Source of the DNA: Ptychodera flava
Lineage: Eukaryota > Hemichordata > Enteropneusta > Ptychoderidae
Assembly (NCBI RefSeq): GCF_041260155.1
Contig: NC_091944.1
Location: 22,307,877-22,371,876 of the forward strand
Length of the DNA: 64,000 nt
Direction: 5' to 3'
Shown here: positions 35,147 to 49,900 of the stretch, one piece after another
How the letters are laid out: each line of letters starts with the position of its first letter
Numbering within the stretch: position 1 is the first letter of the stretch
Position numbers and translations under genes: made by a program
The notes under the pieces: model-generated
What the model was told of the DNA's origin: nothing
Seen by the model: the letters and a program-made list of their open reading frames with translations, nothing else
Databases searched by the model: none

Positions 35147-38100
35147 ATGGCGACCTCCACACAGAAGTTGTGCTCTCAAATATGCTGGACTTTTCTCATA
35201 ATTTGTTCACTTTCAGGGATTTCAAATAGTTCTACTGATGGTATGTACTAATATAATATCTTCAATGGCCGCTCTGCATGCGAATTATCCGCATATTATT
35301 GTAAATTTCCCGGTGGACATATAACGCCGGTGTTTTCTGTATATACTACATACAGTTGGCTCACTTCCTGGTTGTACCAGCAATGGCACACAAATTATCG
35401 GTATGTGAACTCATCGAGGTCAGACTTTCCGCCGGTGTTATTTGTAATTTGCATTTATCACACAGTATTTCCAAAATTATTACACAAAAAATCAAACGAT
35501 TCAAAGTACTGTGCACAAACCCTGAGGAAATTCGAAACCCAACAGCCACTGAGTGATTATGACAGCAGAGTTTAATACAATATATTATGCCAAAATTCTT
35601 ACATCAGTTAACAATGGTAATAATTTTCTTTACTACAAAGAAATAAGAGGACTACATAAACATTTTTCTCCAATATTCATGTTTGGTCGTGATAATAATA
35701 CACAACATTATACCTCCATGACTGAATAGGTCTATTAATTGAATATGTAAATGAAGTTCAGTGAATATTTCTGGTTCATTTGCACGCCATTTTTCTTCCG
35801 CAACAGATCATGGTACCAGTGTAAAAGAAAATGCTTACTGTTTTCACCCTCTGTCACTGTTTGATAGTTTTTACTGATTGTGTATAGTCTCCAGTTCAGC
35901 ATGTGTTTTATAATGTTTTGGATTATGATAGTTTGCTGAATTTGAAAGGGTCAAATTACTGGACAGTTATTTTTGGTCTGTATCAAGGATCACAATACAG
36001 GCAGACAGGGCTTGCAAAGCAAACAGTCAGTGCCAAATTGCATATGTATGTGTGTGAATATTACCAGTATAAGGAACAACGTATTAATCCTCTTTCTACC
36101 AGGCTCCGTAGACAAACCATAGAAATAAATACAACTTGGGAGAAAGAGGATTAAAAATGGACATCTCTTTCACATTCACAATCATAACCCAAAAACTCAG
36201 CTTTTTTTTGCAATGTCTGTGCAGCTGGTTTGAAAAGCAGTGTCCAGCCTGAATCACTGAATTGTCAATAAAATCATGGTCACTACAGAGTCAAGTTCAA
36301 TCAAAATTCATGCAAATTAGGGAACGTTGTTAACCTGCTGCATGTAGTTAACAGCTTCTAGTTTAGCCCCTGTGGTACAATGTGTAAATTTATTATTTTT
36401 GTTTCTCTGATAGAATATGGAATGGAATATGACTTTGTAACATGTGGATCAGTAATTAAATTAAAAAATACCAGATACAACATACGACTTCATTCCCATG
36501 ATGTAAAATATGGTTCAGGCAGTGGACAACAGGTAAGCAAATTGTTTTAGCTACAATGAGCGATACACTGCTGCCTGCATATACAGGTTATGTAAGATGA
36601 AGCATGGAGGTAGAAAGAACCTCCATGGTGGAAGTGAAACCTTTGTCTAATTGGATTTGTTTCATTCATGCAGTGGTGTATCAACTTTCAGCATGTCTCC
36701 ATTCTTTTTGATTGTTTTCAAATTTTTAATTTTGATTTAGCTCCTTTTTCAACTCTGTTACTGTAAAAAGAACTGTTCTGTACAGAATAACAAATGTATG
36801 TACATTCTGTGCATCTGTAAACCATAGCTTTGCCCTCTAATTATTTTGTTTTGTTGAATGAGAAATAATAGTCGCGCCAGCGGCTTACTGACTACGCATG
36901 CGCATATTCATAATATACTATTCGAGTAACCGGAAGTGTACCCTACTTTATTGGGCGCCGCCATGTTGTTTTTTTGAGTACTCGTAAATAAACAAAAACG
37001 TGCAAATTACTATTATATAACATGCCATTTATGAAATATATACCTCTTTTATTAGCCAGTAAATGTTATTATGCACCTTGTCGCTAATACAAAATATCGT
37101 TAATATAGATAAAGGGAGAAAACTGTCGCTCATATGAACGGGGGCATGCGCAAAGAATGCTGGGATTGGAAAGCGCCCCCTGTGTCGATAATTAGATTCA
37201 AAAATTGCTAGTTTTTAGACGGAACACTATAGTTTTTAGCTTGCAAGTGGAAGGTGGGCAGTGCGGTTACCATTGCAATGATAATGATTGCATAATACGT
37301 CCCTTGTTTAACGCAATAGGCTGTTATCATTGTAAAAATTGCCAATTTTTGTCCAAAATTTTTACACGTTACAGAAAATCTATACCTGCACTGCTGCAGG
37401 GTTTGACGTCGTGTACGTACGTGAACTCCTGTCATCAGAGGGAAACTGGACATAGTTGTCTTATAAATGTATATGAAGTAACAATTAATTATATTTTATC
37501 ATGAATCAATAAAAATAACATTGCCAATCTTAACACCTTGCGCGACACCAAGGGCTGAGCCCTATATAATATTACAAAGTCATCAGTACTCGCAGGTATG
37601 GAAACGACAAAATTTTTACGTCCACTAACATGTTACGCCCCCTACTCATGTACACAGGACTACAATCACTATTCAGAACAATGGGTTTGGTCCAAACCAT
37701 GGTGGTAAAAGATCATCATGTGAAAGAAGTGTATGTATTTACCATTGTTGTAAACCAGTCTCTTTACTGCAAGAGCCTGACGTGTTACCACAAAGAAATT
37801 TGTGGAGCTTAGTGGAGTGGAAATAGAGCTGAGGCTCATGAACATTGTTTGAAATGGTGTCCTTTGATGCCAAAGTGATGCAGACCGCTACGGCCTGTGA
37901 TTTCTGGTTCAGAAAAGAAAGCAGTATGTGCTGTTCTGTATGACCTATTGTGCAGTCACTGATAAGCTTGAATGAATTATCATTCTTTACCAATTTAACA
38001 AAACTGTGTTCTGTATACAGTCTGTCACAGGTATGGATAATGCTGGCGATGGAAACAGTTACTGGCAGATAAAGGGAAAAGAAGACAAACCATGCACTAG

Positions 38101-41100
38101 AGGGTGAGTGAATTTTTGAAAAAAAAATGAAAATGCTGTACAGTAAGTGGACACAAATTTCCAAAATCTATTTTAGTTTGAAGAGCTAAGAGAAATGGAG
38201 TACAGCCCAACTTTGTCTTCATGTTGTAGTGGTTGGGCCTTAGATGGATTGTGGAAAATTGTTAGTCTTTTAAGTGTGTTTGGCTTGTAATGTGAATGAA
38301 CAATTATTGTTATGTATTATCTTATCAGTTGGCCGGGAAATCATGTTCTGAGTTGAACACACTGGTGTCAAAATGAGAACTGACCTAGATTAAAGAAGAA
38401 CAAACAACCGAAACTTGGTGTTAGCCTAGAATATGCTAGTAGAAATCAGTAAGATGAAAGGAAGTTTCCTTTTACTCAAAACGTTCAGACAATTCTAGTC
38501 TTTCTGGACACTATTCATATTGATGTCATTGAATATGCTAATTTTCATGAAAAAAGCACATGTGTTGCTGCAGTACTTTTGAAATCGACACCCTTTCATC
38601 GGACTATTCCATAAGATATTGTCAGTATGCATTCATTATCACATACTGGTATCATGAAACAAAAATAACCACAAAACATACATTAGCTGGCGAGAAAAGT
38701 ACTTTCACAAAATGTACACAATAGAGAATACCCTTCATGTAGGGTTCAGATGTCTTGTATCATTTTCTAATAATTTCCTACATATACGATAGCGTAGCCA
38801 ATGAGAACCAGTGAGAGATTTGAAGTTGTGGATGGAAGTGATGGTCACAAAATAATGTGTATAGAAATGTTTTAATGTAAACCCTTATGCTGCCAAGTTC
38901 ATATGTCACCATCAAGTCAAGTTGATTAGAACTAGTGAGACGTATGCCATATGTTGACATTTGAAGGCCCTAAAACATATTGGGAACACGATTTTGACTG
39001 ACTAAACCTTGTGAAAAATACAGTGCCAAGTGAAGGTGAAAATATATAGGATTAGGATTAATAATGCTTTTCACTGGCATTTTCCTAGCATGGGGAAGTG
39101 ATAGGCCTGGGTAAGTATAGGGCTAATGAATTCATCCTTTTCACCTGTTTCACAGTACCCCAATAAAATGTGGCCAGACGATACGACTTATGCACAGCAA
39201 CACAAGGCGGAATCTACACAGTCATTTCTTCGCTGCGCCGCTGACCACCAGACACCAAGAAGTCAGTGCTTTTGGTGACAGTGGACAAGGAGACGAAGGT
39301 CGGTTGCTGATTTCTGCTATGTGAATTTGTGTATGTGTGCATGCTCATGTTTGTGTAAAATGAAAAGCACATTCTAATAGCATAGCATGGTTTGATCCAA
39401 AGAGTGGAGATGTTTTGAAAATTACATACGCAATATGAAGAACTAAAGCACGTGCTGTTTCCCAAGATAACTGTAGTTTTTGTGATTAGTTAATAATCAT
39501 TCAATGTGTCTAGACATTTTCTGCTCATAATGGATCTACCTGTAACATTCAGACAAATATCCAAAGGGACAGATTATATTCAAAATTATTTTCTTTAATA
39601 ATGTGTGAATTCAATTAGGAATTTTATGATGATGTTTCTCAGTCACTTTCAATAATAACGTTGTCACTCAGAATTTTCTGGATGGAAGTGAAAGTGATAC
39701 AATAGCAACTAAGGCTTTGTAATTTTATTTTGTAGGTGATCACTGGGCTGTTACTTGCTCATCAACACACTGGAGAAGAGATGAACCCGTCCGTTTTAAA
39801 CATGTACCAACAGAAGTGTAAGTACTTATGTGGGACAGATAGTATTATTTCACATTTGCTGTGGATGATGAATTGGACATGCATTAAGTCATAAATCAGT
39901 TTTTCTATTCCTTTGCATCATGAACAAAGTATGTTTTGAAAAATAAAGTGTACGACATTAGTCTCAAAAAAGTAGACTGATACTTGCATACTGCACCAGA
40001 TATTTTTAGCTAGCATCTTTTTTTAGCGAAAAGTCTCTCAAGTCCCTCAATTTGTTAATTTAAAGATTCCACTAATTTAAACTTTTCCCTATATTTAGTA
40101 TGGTTAGGCTGAACAAAAAAAAAATTGTGCTGTTCCTATAACCTGACCTACTCTGTTTTTTACCTGCTGACCCTAAACTTTTTAGAGCTATGTAAACACG
40201 GAAGTAAAAAAAAAGGAAGAAAGAAAAACCTGCAAAATCACTCGTTCATTACTTGGCATTTGGTTTTTGCTTGAACAAGGATGTCTTTTATGTTTTTTTT
40301 TCCTTTTATATGTATGATACATTTTTCTTGAAATGTTGTGGCCAGTGTTTGACCGTCCTGAACCCCTGAAAAATGCATATTTAAAAATAAAAATAATTTG
40401 GAAAAAAATTCCTGCCGACCTACCTACCCTATTTTTGAAAACCATGTTATTGGAACAGCACAATGTATTTTTTTTGGCCTTATGATGTCTTTTTAGCTAA
40501 ATTAAAAACTGCTGATTGCAATGAATATCAGAAAATAAAAAAAAATCCATGAAGGTAACACAGAGTGTTTTAAAGTATTCTAACAAATTCAAATAGTGTC
40601 TATTACAAGTTGAACCTTTGCTATCGTGAAGGATTGACATGCAAACACTAGACTGGAATTTCTGCCAATTCTGTAATTTTGCTGTGCCATGCACTATTGT
40701 AAATGGCGTGTAGTTGTAGTGGTATGAAACTTGCAATCCAAGTTCAAGAGATCAATGAGATTTTAGAGTTTGACAGTTTAAACAGTGTGAAACTCAAAAC
40801 ATCTATAAACATTGTACTAGAGTGACTAAGGAAGATAGGATGTGGTAAAAATGAAGTCGAAAATAAATTGATAATGAATTTCAGTGGTTGCACTACCTTA
40901 GAAACGGCATGAGTGACGGTACAATCACTTGCTATGCTAAAAAGCATCAATACCTATAAATTACAGCTCTATAAAAACATATTCCCTTTTCCAAGGCTCG
41001 CAACAGTTTATTGAAATAATAGTCAAATTGTACTTGCATGCATGCATGCCAATTGAAGGCCATGTGAATTGTATTGAAATGCTTCACAGAAAGCAGCCCA

Positions 41101-41435
41101 ACCCAGGCAATTAGCATCATCCTTTAAAACTGGTTTTCCACTGTGCTATTGAAGGTGTGTTCGTCAAAATGTGGGCGTCCCATCCAAGGTTCAAAATGGG
41201 GGATCTCATCTGAAGACCCACAATCATTAAATCATTCTCACACACATCCATTTATCCATCCATCCACAACAACGTTAGTAATCCCTCTCTCATTTTCAGG
41301 TACCTCGGTGCAACAGATCAGGTATACGGCAGACCAATCCGTGGACAACGTGAAATAGCCGGCATTGACTCTCCGTCATCCAACACACATTGGAAAGTAA
41401 TGGAGGGAGTTTATATTAAACCAAATGAATCGTAA
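35147..41435 (+). CDS. SDF2: stromal cell-derived factor 2 (MIR-domain ER protein)
   Basis: Six exons: 35147-35240, 36414-36532, 38021-38103, 39156-39298, 39736-39817, 41300-41435. All introns are GT-AG and the phases join to 218 residues; human SDF2 has 211. The N-terminus has a signal peptide (hydrophobic CWTFLIICSLSG). Three MIR repeats follow, with VTCGSVIKLKNTRYNIRLHS, HDVKYGSGSGQQSVTG, TPIKCGQTIRLMHSNTRRNL, AFGDSGQGDEG and VYGRPIRGQREIAG. In other animals SDF2 and SDF2L1 work in the ER lumen with BiP and DNAJB11 in folding and quality control. Oddly, the protein ends at MEGVYIKPNES without the HDEL or HAEL retrieval signal seen in vertebrate forms. A poly(A) signal AATAAA is at 41568-41573. 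SDF2L1 is the alternative name; one ancestral gene may serve both. Confidence 0.93.
38880..39113 (+). mobile_element. family E repeat, copy 1 (SDF2 intron 3)
   Basis: Shares cccttatgctgccaagttc, acatttgaaggccct and gtgataggcctggg with the copies at 54903 and 58812. Noncoding, about 235-250 bp. Confidence 0.6.
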
Positions 41436-41567
41436 CACTAGCAAACAAAAGAAGATAACTCCTTTTTTACCAAAAAAATCTTTTTTACACAAACTGAAAT
41501 GTTTCTTTTGCCTCAGCCACATTATTGATTGTATTCAAATATCAGATATGGTCATCCATCATCTTGA

Positions 41568-41573
41568 AATAAA
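41568..41573 (+). terminator. poly(A) signal of SDF2
   Basis: AATAAA 133 bp after the stop codon, the first canonical hexamer downstream. Confidence 0.6.
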
Positions 41574-41579
41574 TTATTC

Positions 41580-43840
41580 CTGAGACAAAATCAATGTAAA
41601 AACTTCATAAGAAGGACTTCAAAAGTGTTAGAAAAAAGTTGAGTTTCTAATTATGTTGTACTAGTGGTTTCACAAGTATTTAGTTATGTCTGATCATAGT
41701 CGTTGTAAACTTTACGTTGAAAATATGTCACACAGCAATTTTAACTCAAAGAGATAATAAACAAGCGGACAGTTTTATAACTGATACCGTAGCTGCTCCT
41801 GAGACTTTTCAGTACCCCTGCACCCCACACAGTTCAACTTCCCTAGTCATGTGGTACCACTGATACATTAGGGTGTCTATGATACAAAATTGTTCATGTA
41901 TTGTTGGAGAACTGTTATTTCGACATTTCTCTTATGCCAAGCTTTAGCATGATTTATGATATTCAGTGTACTGGTTATTTGCCAGCACTGAAACAAAGTC
42001 AAATTCTGTTCGGCTATAGTGCAAGTGTTGTATTGCATTTGTGTTGTGTGAAAAAACACTTTGAAACACCACTGCCATACAGAGATCTTACTTTTTTCTG
42101 GTCTGAACTAGAGTTCAAATGTAAACGATAACAGTGCATTTCACACATATAGATGCAATTTTGACAAGCGAAATAGTGGGTGTTTCAACAGTCTATTAGG
42201 AGTAAAATAAGAACTTGCAATTGACAAACAAAATAAAAATAATGAAAAAATCATCAAAAGTTAGCATTACTGGCCCTTTAAACGTACAAAAATGACCAAA
42301 CATTAAAATTGTCACAGAAAAGCCCGAAAAGGTATTTCCTCTGTGGTCCAAAGTCACAAAAGAATGACAAATAAATGACAACAAAATGTCTAGACTTTAG
42401 CCTGAGTACGGATTTAACAGGTACCAAGCAGAAGTTTTCTAGTATTCTCACTTTCTTGACAATGACAGGAGTTCAAAACCATGACAACATCAACTTTTTG
42501 CCTGTCGATGGGGCATACTTATTGTGTGATCATGTCTTTAGGTGACTTATCATGTCAATAGGGGGCGCTGTGTGTGGACATTCGTGATTTGGATGAGTGT
42601 CGAAACAGAGAGTCTCGCTTCTACTGTCTGAGGCAGAAAGTATGATTATCGATCGTTGAATATCTAATCATTTTTTCCAGAATCAGATAAAATTACCATT
42701 ATTGCGTTCATGAACAAGGGGTGTACTTGTGGTTTTTTTCCTATAAATGTCTGTACCTATTGTAAAATGTTGGTGTTTCACTTCTCAGGCCAAATAAAAA
42801 AGTGAGTTCCCGTAACACGACCGGCCTTAGAAAAGCCGCCGACCCCGGACATTTTTTGAATTTTCAACAAAAAAATCGAGTAAATTCTATAAATAGTACC
42901 GTATTTCTGGGTCTCAGCCACCATCCCCCCCCCCCCAACCCTTGAAAAATTAAATAAATCGTCCGACCAGCCGTAATTTTCAGGGGCATCACGTATTTTT
43001 GTTGTTTGGCCTCATCGTTACAGAAATGCATCGTTCTGTACTGTAATATATTGTTTTCCTCAAATGTTTATGTCAGACCCTTCAACTCTTAGTAAATGAC
43101 GAGCATGCCGAGCAGCAACAGATGTACCGTTACGACACAGGTTATGCAAATATCCTGTAGGCCTACCTCCTGTGTGGGCCATTGAAACTTCCGAGCTCAA
43201 GCTCCTAGTTTTAGGGTAATGATATTTATGTTGATATATTTTACTTTTTCTGTGAAAATATACCCAATAAATGTTTAATTTACTTTAATTTTTTTTAAAG
43301 TAAAGTTAATAAGGACCATAGATTTGCGGTTTACAGCAGACGATCCATATCACAGGTAAACAAGGAAAGTATATTTATATAGGTACATTCTCAAATTAAA
43401 CAGAAGAAAAAATTGAAAACAAAACTAACCTTTGACTGAAATGTTTCAACATGCATAGATTTTTATACATTTGTACAGTATCTTTAATTACATTTCCATG
43501 TTTTATTTCCCGGGGTTTTATTTCAGTCATTTTCTATCGTTGTATTGCATGATCAATACCGACATGTCAATAAACAGTGATATAAAAGGCTTTAGTAATG
43601 CAACACGACAGCAAACTTATTAAGGACGTCATCCTTGCCAGCATACATGTTATATACTCTTCGCCATAAATCCCGAAATAAAATGAGAAAATTACGGCAT
43701 TTTACTAGCACATGGCCGCGATACAAGGTCACTTTAAACAAAGATTTGTGGTTTCTACAACTTGTTCAGCTGTTAGAAGACAATGGGCGGTGTGCGAGTC
43801 ACGTGGTTATTTTAATGCGTAATGATTGGCTAATTGCCTT
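41580..43840. other. intergenic between SDF2 and the next gene
   Basis: Contains a partial family C copy (42083-42287), a C run at 42926-42937, and an AT-rich hairpin near 43278-43304 (TTTACTTTAA against TTAAAGTAAA). No exon recognised. Confidence 0.45.
42083..42287. mobile_element. family C copy, right half
   Basis: Starts within the central palindrome (ggtctgaactagagttcaaa), then gtttcaacagtctattagg, and ends AGCATTACTGGCCCTTTAA, the inverse of the left end at 25552. Confidence 0.7.
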
Positions 43841-43847
43841 AACAATA

Positions 43848-43861
43848 GTCGCCATGGTCAC
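43848..43861 (+). promoter_or_regulatory. RFX X-box-like motif upstream of the unknown gene
   Basis: GTCGCCATGGTCAC matches the palindromic RFX X-box pattern GTNRCCATRGNAAC type with one departure in the right half (C for A). It lies 134 bp before the ATG. RFX sites at this distance are typical of ciliary gene promoters. A CCAAT-type ATTGG lies just upstream at about 43825. Confidence 0.5.
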
Positions 43862-43994
43862 GGCTGTAATGCTACTTCGTTCACGGCGTAGCATACAGAA
43901 TCAATGCAGTGTGGGACGTTCGAACGTGCCTAAACGATAGTGGCTGTATTCGAGGGTTGTACACGGTTTTCCTTCTTTTATTGTCAACACCAAA

Positions 43995-46900
43995 ATGTCG
44001 GACCCAGCAGCTGAAGAGGTAAGTACCTTTGAAATCCATTTAGTTTGAGTAAGGTGTACACGGGGGAGTTATATATCCACTTGTTTTACTAGCATAAGTC
44101 CCCATCGCTATGCGGATATGGGATATGGCGCGCCGCCATGTTGTTGGCAATGTAATTTAGCGCCGGAGAGAGTCGACAACATTAATTACCGGTTGTCAAG
44201 TTAACACCACATTCAGTGCTTGTTAGCGTGGTTCAGTCGAGGGCCTGTACAGGAAAGTGTCGAACCGTGCCAGACAGATGCTTCCGCTGTGTGTCTCCAT
44301 GTGGAGGGGGCGCGATTTAATCGGTGATTTGAGCTCGAAATCTCGTGATTTTAGTGGACTTAGAAACATTCCAGTATCAACGTAAACAAACTTTGATCAT
44401 GTGCAATTCTCCAACACCCCGTGCCTTTCCTCGCACTGTTGACATGTAAGTGTGCAAGAGTGATCAAACATGCGTAGTTTTGATCATATATCGTTCTAAA
44501 CATATTTCTGTTACCGAATAAATCAGTTGTCCAAAGCTATGAACTCCAATGCAAATAAGTATACTTTTACAAATAAATATTTTATCGTACTGGCACATTG
44601 CATGCCGCAATACCTTGCCATTGGTATACTGATAAAAGTTGCCAAGGTACATGCAGGGCCTTATGACCAATAAAATTTCAAGCATTTCGCCGTTGCTAAT
44701 GATATAATAGTACATCATTATTTGAACAGTTATATGATAACGTTCCTATGCAAATACACATGTAATAATATTACAAAGCGCTGCCTGCATCTCATTAACC
44801 GGACGATCAGATCGTTTTTTTTGTTGCTAGGAAACAACACAGCAGGAGGAGCAGACAGAGGAACAGCAAGAAGAGAAAAAGATGAGGGTGGAAACAAAGA
44901 TGACGGTGGAAACAAAGATGAGGGTAAAACAAAGGGTAATTTTGTAATAGCATACTTAGATAATATCACTGTTGTGTTGTGAACGATAGCACAAAACACA
45001 CAACTTGATATTTAATTTTGCTGTATTTAAAATAATCTTTTATGTGGTTCTTCTCAAAAGGCACGATTTAAGCTTTAGACTGGCCAAATTATTCTTATCT
45101 GCTCTCCGTAAATCTATTGTACATAAAATAACCCACCCGTAAAATGTTAGTGAGGATTCATGTGTTCATTCTGGAACAACATATAAAGCATTGAAAAAAA
45201 AGCATGTTTTACTGATAAGCAAAATTGAATCTAGCTTTACCTATCAAAGCAGTATTTCAGTGAAGCCATACCTTTTAAGGTAGTTCACGCCTTGAAATTT
45301 AAAAATTAAACATGCTCAAACTTTTCGCTTGTCAAATTAACACTAAATCTCTATAGAAATCAAGAATAAATATGAGGGATCACCTGCAAAATTTGGTTCT
45401 AGAGAAGCAAATTAACTTATAATTCTGACACTCCAAATTCAAAATGGCCACAAACGATACTCTGTATCAACTCTATGGGGAAAAACAAAATTTTTGATTT
45501 TTCACGAAAATAAGCTGTGTGAGCACAGTCGCTTGTGAACCAACACATGGCGACTGCTGTGTGGTAATGCATTCGAAAAGTATGCATATCACAAAGTGGC
45601 CGTTGCGTGTTGATTCACAAGCGACTGTGTCCCAATGGTAGAGGAAACAGTATTATGAAAGTGAGAGAGTTCAAATTTCTGCCCTTAGGCATGTACAATG
45701 AGAACTAACTGCTTAGAAACCTTTTTATTTATATCCAGCACATCACTCTTAAACACTCTGACATCAACAGAGATATACCAACATGCATCCTGGTATCTTT
45801 TCCAGAGCTAACATATCAAGAGAGAGAAACCAAACGACACAGGCAATATGAGAAGCAACTGGAAAAACTCAAGGAAACCCTCTCCGAAGAGAAAAGTAAA
45901 ATAGTCAAACCTGAAAGGTGAGAATCCAAAAAAATATGTTTAATAAGACAAAATTTAAACAAACACAAGGTGCTTCACAATTCATAAAACTTTTTCTCCA
46001 AGAATAATTGTTTTAATCTCTTTTGAGCTTACGCTATCTTCAAAAGTATGAGAAATGAATGAATGTTAAAGGTAGGCTTTGTCAGCACTTCACTCAAAGG
46101 TTATGTGGGACCCATACAACCTATGTAAACACTGCATGCTAGGTACGTTGGTGATTGATGAAAGTCAAAGCATGTTTGTCATGATGAATATCGTAAAGTT
46201 TAAATGTTGCAGCTATGTTGACGTGATGCATCTATATCACATGAAATACATTTTAAGTAAACATGAAAGTCGAACAGGCACAGTCCCTATGACTCCTTCC
46301 CTTTCAAAAACCTTCAGAAGACAGTGCAATATATACATGTATATTGTAAATTTAGATATCAATCTGCAGACTATCGATTTCAAAGAAAGTACTTTTTGAG
46401 CTGGGCATATCAGTATTCAGGAGAGCATGTTTTCCTTTTAGTTCATTGACTGAAAATTTTCAAGTGAAAGACCCATCCTGGTAAATTTTTTTTTTCCCAA
46501 GGGCATATTTATCACAGTTGATTTTGTTCAATTTATTTATTTAGACTTTTATGCAGAAAATGTGTTTAAATTCTAAAACCTAAAAACACAAGTAGTATGT
46601 AATGCAATTATGAAGTAACACAGTAAAAAAAGAAATAATAACATTGCAATCATAAAAACGCTAGAGTAAAGGTTGACCTTTGAGTCGAGGATGGCCACCA
46701 TCTTGTACAGACAACCTCATTTACCAGTGACAAATGAAGCAGAACTCATTGTAATGTTACACCCCACGCATGATAGACTTTGAAATTAACAACTAATGTT
46801 GAATGTACACAGCCATTTTTCAACAGTTCAATCGCTGAATCCCTTGACAGGCTTCTCTGTTTTCACATGGGTAATCAGCACTCCTTCAGTCAATAGTTTC

Positions 46901-49900
46901 ATTTCTCGGAAATATTTAATACTAATAGAACTTCTGATAAGGTCATTTGGAAATTTCCATATGAATCAAACTTGTGACATTTTTGAAGACAATGGCGATC
47001 GTGCACTTTTCTAGAGTTCATTCAGTCCTGTTTGGAGGTTTACTCCCCTGACTGGGCGCCCCTCAGAATATGAAAATAGACCCATTCTTTTATACAATGT
47101 AGGATTCCGGGCACATGAATATTCAACATTAATAGAGAATTATTAGCATAAAATTTCAATACCGAACCAATGCTCATTAATATAATTTGCATAAATTAAT
47201 ACTGATATGCCCCGATCTTGCACTAATCGCATTCTTTGGTGCAGAGACTGTACTGAGTATAAGAAAGGGCAAGAATTCATACACATCTTGGCGTTATGAT
47301 ATTGGAGCATATTATATTGCACATTATAATGTAGCTGCTTCTCTCAGTTAAATTCAATGCTTTTTCCACTCCAGTATTCCTCATACGCCTTACATCTGGA
47401 ATAGCCTAGCACCTTACTACAAGACGGATACAGTGCAATATCTAATGGAGTCACCGAATGAAGTCCGGCACGGTTGGATCACCAGGAAAACAGCGGTCAA
47501 TTTGGTAGATCCAGAGGTCTCTCATAGGATGGATGTGTAAGTATATAGACTATATCAAAATACATCTTACTGTATCACATGACCTCAAGGTAGTATGCGC
47601 CTTGAAAGTGGAGACTTAAACTTTTGCTCAAACTTTACCCAGTGAAACTTTTGGCCATACTCTTACCATATCAAGACTGAAACTCGGGTTCATCGTGTAA
47701 ATTTTTGTACTAGAGAAACAAATTGCCTAACATTTGTTGATATTTGAACTTCAATATGGCCGCCATCCCTGTGTTAACTCTATATGGGGAATAGTAAAAT
47801 TTTTGATTTTCGAAAAACTAAGACATTAAAAATTTTTCTTCCTCCAAGAGCTTTAAAATGAGCCCCAGAAGTGGTAGATCAGAAAAGTAAAAATTTGAGA
47901 GTCAAAATATTTGTCCCGAGACACATTCTGCCTTGGCTGTAACTTTGTATGTTTACCAAGTAACTTTATTTAGAAAATACAGTTTCTTGATCTACTAAGT
48001 TCATGTCAGAATGCCAAGTGTTCAACTTGGCAACACAGCGTTTATTTGTTGTGACATCCAGTATTGTTATTGACAACTTGAATTCTAATCTGGACAAAAA
48101 TATTCAAAAAATATTGAAATTAACATAAATTGATGAGAATACTAAATAGGGTCATGCCATAAATATGAGTAACTTTTCATGAATATGGTACTTGCAAGTT
48201 GCCCTATTTTCCTGTGAATCATGTTGCTTGTGAGTGGTTCAGCTTTTGAGTGATATACTTTTCATAATTTTGGAGGGATTTGGTTCTCTAGATACTTTGG
48301 TATGATCTGTCAGTCAGTCAAAATCTCCTGGGCTTAAAGTTATAAAATGTATATTCAAATGTTGATATCTTTATCCAATGGCATTAATGATTTAGTAAGA
48401 ATACATGGACCTGATGCTCTTCAAATAGTTTCTGTCATATGCTGTGATTACCAAAACTTGACTCTATGCACACACTTGTTTCACTACAAGTTTGAAATAG
48501 ACTTCGTATTTCAATATCAATAGACTGTAATATAATATTGACAACAAGAAACAGATTCATTAACACAGTTAATAAAGTAAAGGATGTTTCCATGGAGAGC
48601 AGTAATCTGGGATAGCTGCATTAATAATAAACTGGTACCATTACTGGTGATGGTCATTTCAAAGTCCTTGAAGTTAAAAACTTTAACCATTGTTTCGGAG
48701 TTCATATCAAAACCAAAATCTTTTAACAATAGCACTGCCAATGGTTATGGTTATAATGATCAGCCTTTGAACTGTGACCTTTAAGCAAGTGGTTCAAGAC
48801 CATTGACTTTTACAATTATTGATTATTCATGAGGTTTTACTCTTAAATAAAATTTAGTCCCTTGTTAGCGTTCTTGATATAAATCTCTGTTATCACATTT
48901 CCGAAACACAATCGTATATAAGTAAGTGAATTTATTTGTGAAGTTGTTTTTGGTCACCACAACTGCAGAGTTTTGTCTTCATTTTTGTAAGCGAGAGATG
49001 AAATGATGTTTCACAGGTGATGCAGTCCTCTCAGACCAAGTATTTGACTTGAATCAAGGCCTGTAGGGATTAAATTGATGTCATGTCTCTGGACTTAGTG
49101 AGAATAGTCACAAAACAAAGCCTCTGAGAATTAAAGATTATTTTAGCACGCAGCCCTTTTCATGACCTCACTTTACGATTTAAATAAAGGATTCTCAATT
49201 TACTAAGGACAAGCTATTTAGGAATCATGGCAGATAAAAAGCTGATTTTTCAGTTGCATCGATTGTGCTGTATTGAGGGAATTCTTTTCCTTATTGCGCA
49301 TTCTGGACAGTAGCTGAGACATTTACAAAGTAACTTGTCGGAGCTACGTTTAACATCCACTGCTTGGAGTATGTACTAGTTTTATATAGTTGCTGATAAG
49401 CTTGGTAACCAAACAAAAACTTTGGCCAACAAAGGAAGCAATTGTCGAAGTCAAACGCTGCAACATCGTTTCCAAGGAACTTGAAGAATGTCCCCGGTTA
49501 AACATTATACATCGGCATTTGTGATGATATGTAACTGATAGTGGATGGTGTTTTGCCTAGCTTTTGTTTCTGATCCACTCAGTCATAGGATGTACCAACT
49601 GTTGCTATGTGTCGGTGAACCCAGTAAATCTTTTTAAATCTCTTTGAATCAGAGAAAAATTATCTCTTCAGAAATATAGTCAAGCAATTGTTTGATTATG
49701 GCATCAAATTAAGGTAGTTTGCGCCTCAAAAATTAAGGACTTAAAGGCGCCCTTCTCAATCCCAGGTTCTCGCATTAGCGAATGTGTCAACAGCCCATTA
49801 ACAGTTTGTCATTCTTTTGTTTTCCATTGAATATTTTATCAAGTAAATAATATTTACATTAGATAAATCCGATAATTGAGTGGGGGCTTTAAACTTTTGC

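Noticed and set aside
43635-43940. 101-codon frame just upstream of the unknown gene
   Set aside because: It overlaps the putative promoter and X-box and has no recognisable domain.
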